Source: Acanthochlamys bracteata (Eukaryota > Streptophyta > Magnoliopsida > Pandanales > Velloziaceae). Taken from it: a stretch of 64,000 nucleotides of DNA. This document shows, piece by piece, positions 62,601 to 64,000 of this stretch. The notes beneath the pieces were generated by a model, which worked only from the letters and a program-made list of their open reading frames with translations, was not told the DNA's origin and did no database searches. Location of the stretch: contig CM034136.1 in NCBI GenBank assembly GCA_019914995.1, forward strand, positions 5,223,270 to 5,287,269. The letters are read 5' to 3'. The stretch's first letter is position 1. Every line of letters begins with the position of its first letter. The position numbers and the translations under genes were made by a program.

Positions 62601-64000
62601 CTGCTGCTCGTGTGGATGACATGTTTGAGCAAATTAAGAAGACACTTCCTGGGGTTCCACGATTTCTCCTCTGCCTTTTGCCTGAGAAGAGAAATAGCAA
62701 TGACATTTATGGTTTGCTTCTAAAGCACAAGATTAGATTAGAAGATTATGCACTCATATGATGCCATCCATCTCTCATAATCCAGGTCCATGGAAACGGA
62801 CGTGCCTTTCTGATATTGGAATTGTGACACAGTGCATGGCCCCTAACAGGGTCAATGATCAATACTTACATAACCTGCTTCTGAAGATTAATGCAAAGGT
62901 CTTTGTAAATGCTTTGCCAATGTTATTGTTTTAGATATAAATCTGTTATAGTGCTGATGGTTATTTCTTTTTCTCTAAGCAGCTTGGTGGACTTAATTCC
63001 TTGTTAGCTGTTGAGCACTGCCCGGCAATTCCTCTTGTTTCAAAAATACCTACAATGATATTGGGAATGGATGTGTCACATGGCTCTCCAGGTCGCTCTG
63101 ATATGCCTTCAATTGCTGCTGTAAAACTGCTAAACTTGACGTTATATTCTTATACTTTACGCTTGCATAACAATCTTTTTCTAAAATGATTGATGTTTGC
63201 TGTATGCATTGTGTATTTCCTTCAGGTTGTGAGCTCGCGCCAGTGGCCTCTTATATCCCGATACAGAGCAACTGTCCGGACTCAGTCTCCCAAGGTTGAA
63301 ATGATTGACAATCTTTTTAAGCCTGTATCTGACAACAAAGATGATGGAATAATAAGGTGGGCCTATTACTATATGTATTTATCACTCCTACCTATTAAGT
63401 TTGTGCCTTTTGTCTTTACTGAACCATGTTCAGTACTGTTGCAGAAAGATTCTCTAGAGTAACACATGCCATTACTCACATGTTTTTGGTATCCAGGGAG
63501 CTTCTTATTGACTTTTATACCAGCTCTTGTAAGAAGAAGCCTGAGCACATACTCATTTTCAGGTATCTTCTCTAACTCATGTTTTTGGCATGGCTTTCTT
63601 TTATGGCTCCGGTTAACTAAAGTGAGGCTGACTGCTCTTGATTCATGTTTCTTATGAAAATTGTCATATTATGTACAATGTGTTTTTAACAAGGTTTTAT
63701 TTATTAATGCTTGATCAATGTCCTATAGGGATGGAGTAAGTGAATCACAGTTCAGTCAAGTCCTTAATATTGAGTTGGATAAAATTATTGAGGTAGCTTT
63801 TCTTCCATTATTTCCTATCTATGCATAATATTGTTTGCAACTAATGTTACATGTGAAATTGCAAAATCTTTCTATTATAATAAGGTATTGTTTTTCTACT
63901 CGTAGGCATGCAAGTTTCTGGATGAACAATGGTCACCAAAGTTCACTTTGATAATCGCCCAGAAAAATCATCATACAAAGTTTTTCCAGCCAAATTCTCC
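59676..64000 (+). CDS. AGO4-clade Argonaute, partial (runs off the window)
   Basis: Eighteen coding exons are readable and in frame: 59676-59924, 60029-60234, 60347-60568, 60652-60788, 60902-60999, 61078-61172, 61480-61630, 61710-61826, 61898-62005, 62125-62187, 62356-62469, 62543-62711, 62786-62898, 62983-63120, 63226-63356, 63497-63562, 63729-63792 and 63906-64000, about 778 residues. The N domain has IPLLTNHFKVSI; PAZ follows DVSTTMIVKPGPVLDFL; the MID/PIWI part has LLKINAKLGGLNSLL. Two of the catalytic acids are present (LGMDVSHG and IFRDGVSES); the histidine lies beyond the window. This clade loads 24-nt siRNAs and guides RNA-directed DNA methylation in the nucleus. Most of the sequence is AGO4/AGO9-like, but some segments (RYRATVRTQSPKVEMIDNLF, GNGEDFSPRFGRWNF) look AGO6-like. 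Two adjacent ATGs (59676, 59679) could start it. Confidence 0.92.

Noticed and set aside
1..64000. CRISPR arrays, tRNA or rRNA genes, viral insertions
   Set aside because: No regular spaced repeats, no tRNA B-box with a matching cloverleaf, no rRNA stretches beyond snoRNA guides, and no capsid, replicase or similar viral reading frame were seen.

Overview
This window is nuclear DNA from a flowering plant, most likely a dicot. Genes are intron-rich with GT..AG junctions, intergenic DNA is very AT-rich and full of short foldback elements, and the families are plant ones (CC-NB-LRR, DUF630/DUF632, ABI5-type bZIP, AGO4-clade Argonaute, a relative of the chloroplast ATP synthase assembly factor CGL160). 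I cannot name the species. Exon models below were built by hand from reading frames and splice sites; each complete model closes in frame across all its exons.

Minus-strand block, 1-18.8 kb: a CC-NB-LRR resistance-gene homologue interrupted by one in-frame stop (967-4095); a small J-domain protein of the dnaJ-72 type (4814-6340); the ER-Golgi cargo receptor ERGIC3/Erv46 in 13 exons (7064-12345); and a DUF630/DUF632 protein in 5 coding exons (13412-17345) with an unusual N-terminus. A gene-poor AT-rich stretch follows (18.8-23.1 kb). A badly decayed, apparently intronless KRI1 copy lies at 23180-25071.

Plus-strand block, 25.4-37.7 kb: a PLAC8 cysteine-rich membrane protein (26170-28312) and a CID-domain RNA polymerase II CTD-binding protein with a proline-rich tail (31729-37653). 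The last intron of the CID gene holds a 5'-truncated RTE-type LINE with a target-site duplication. A small secreted-peptide gene whose C-terminus resembles a CLE peptide sits at 39206-39463 (minus).

The most interesting region is 42.6-43.5 kb (minus strand). It contains no convincing protein gene but at least two, probably three, box C/D snoRNAs downstream of a TATA box, a telo-box and TGGGCY elements, which is the usual layout of a plant polycistronic snoRNA gene. The guide sequences pair with 5.8S, 18S and 25S rRNA, and the N+5 rule puts the predicted 2'-O-methylations on positions known to be methylated in yeast or human.

Right end: a RING-H2 E3 ligase (47085-47627, plus), a nine-exon CGL160-like thylakoid protein (48324-51393, plus), an ABI5/AREB3-type bZIP factor (51958-53498, minus), 5 kb of AT-rich repeats, and the 5' 18 coding exons of an AGO4-clade Argonaute (59676 to beyond 64000, plus). 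These are ordinary neighbours in a plant genome, not an operon; no shared pathway is implied.
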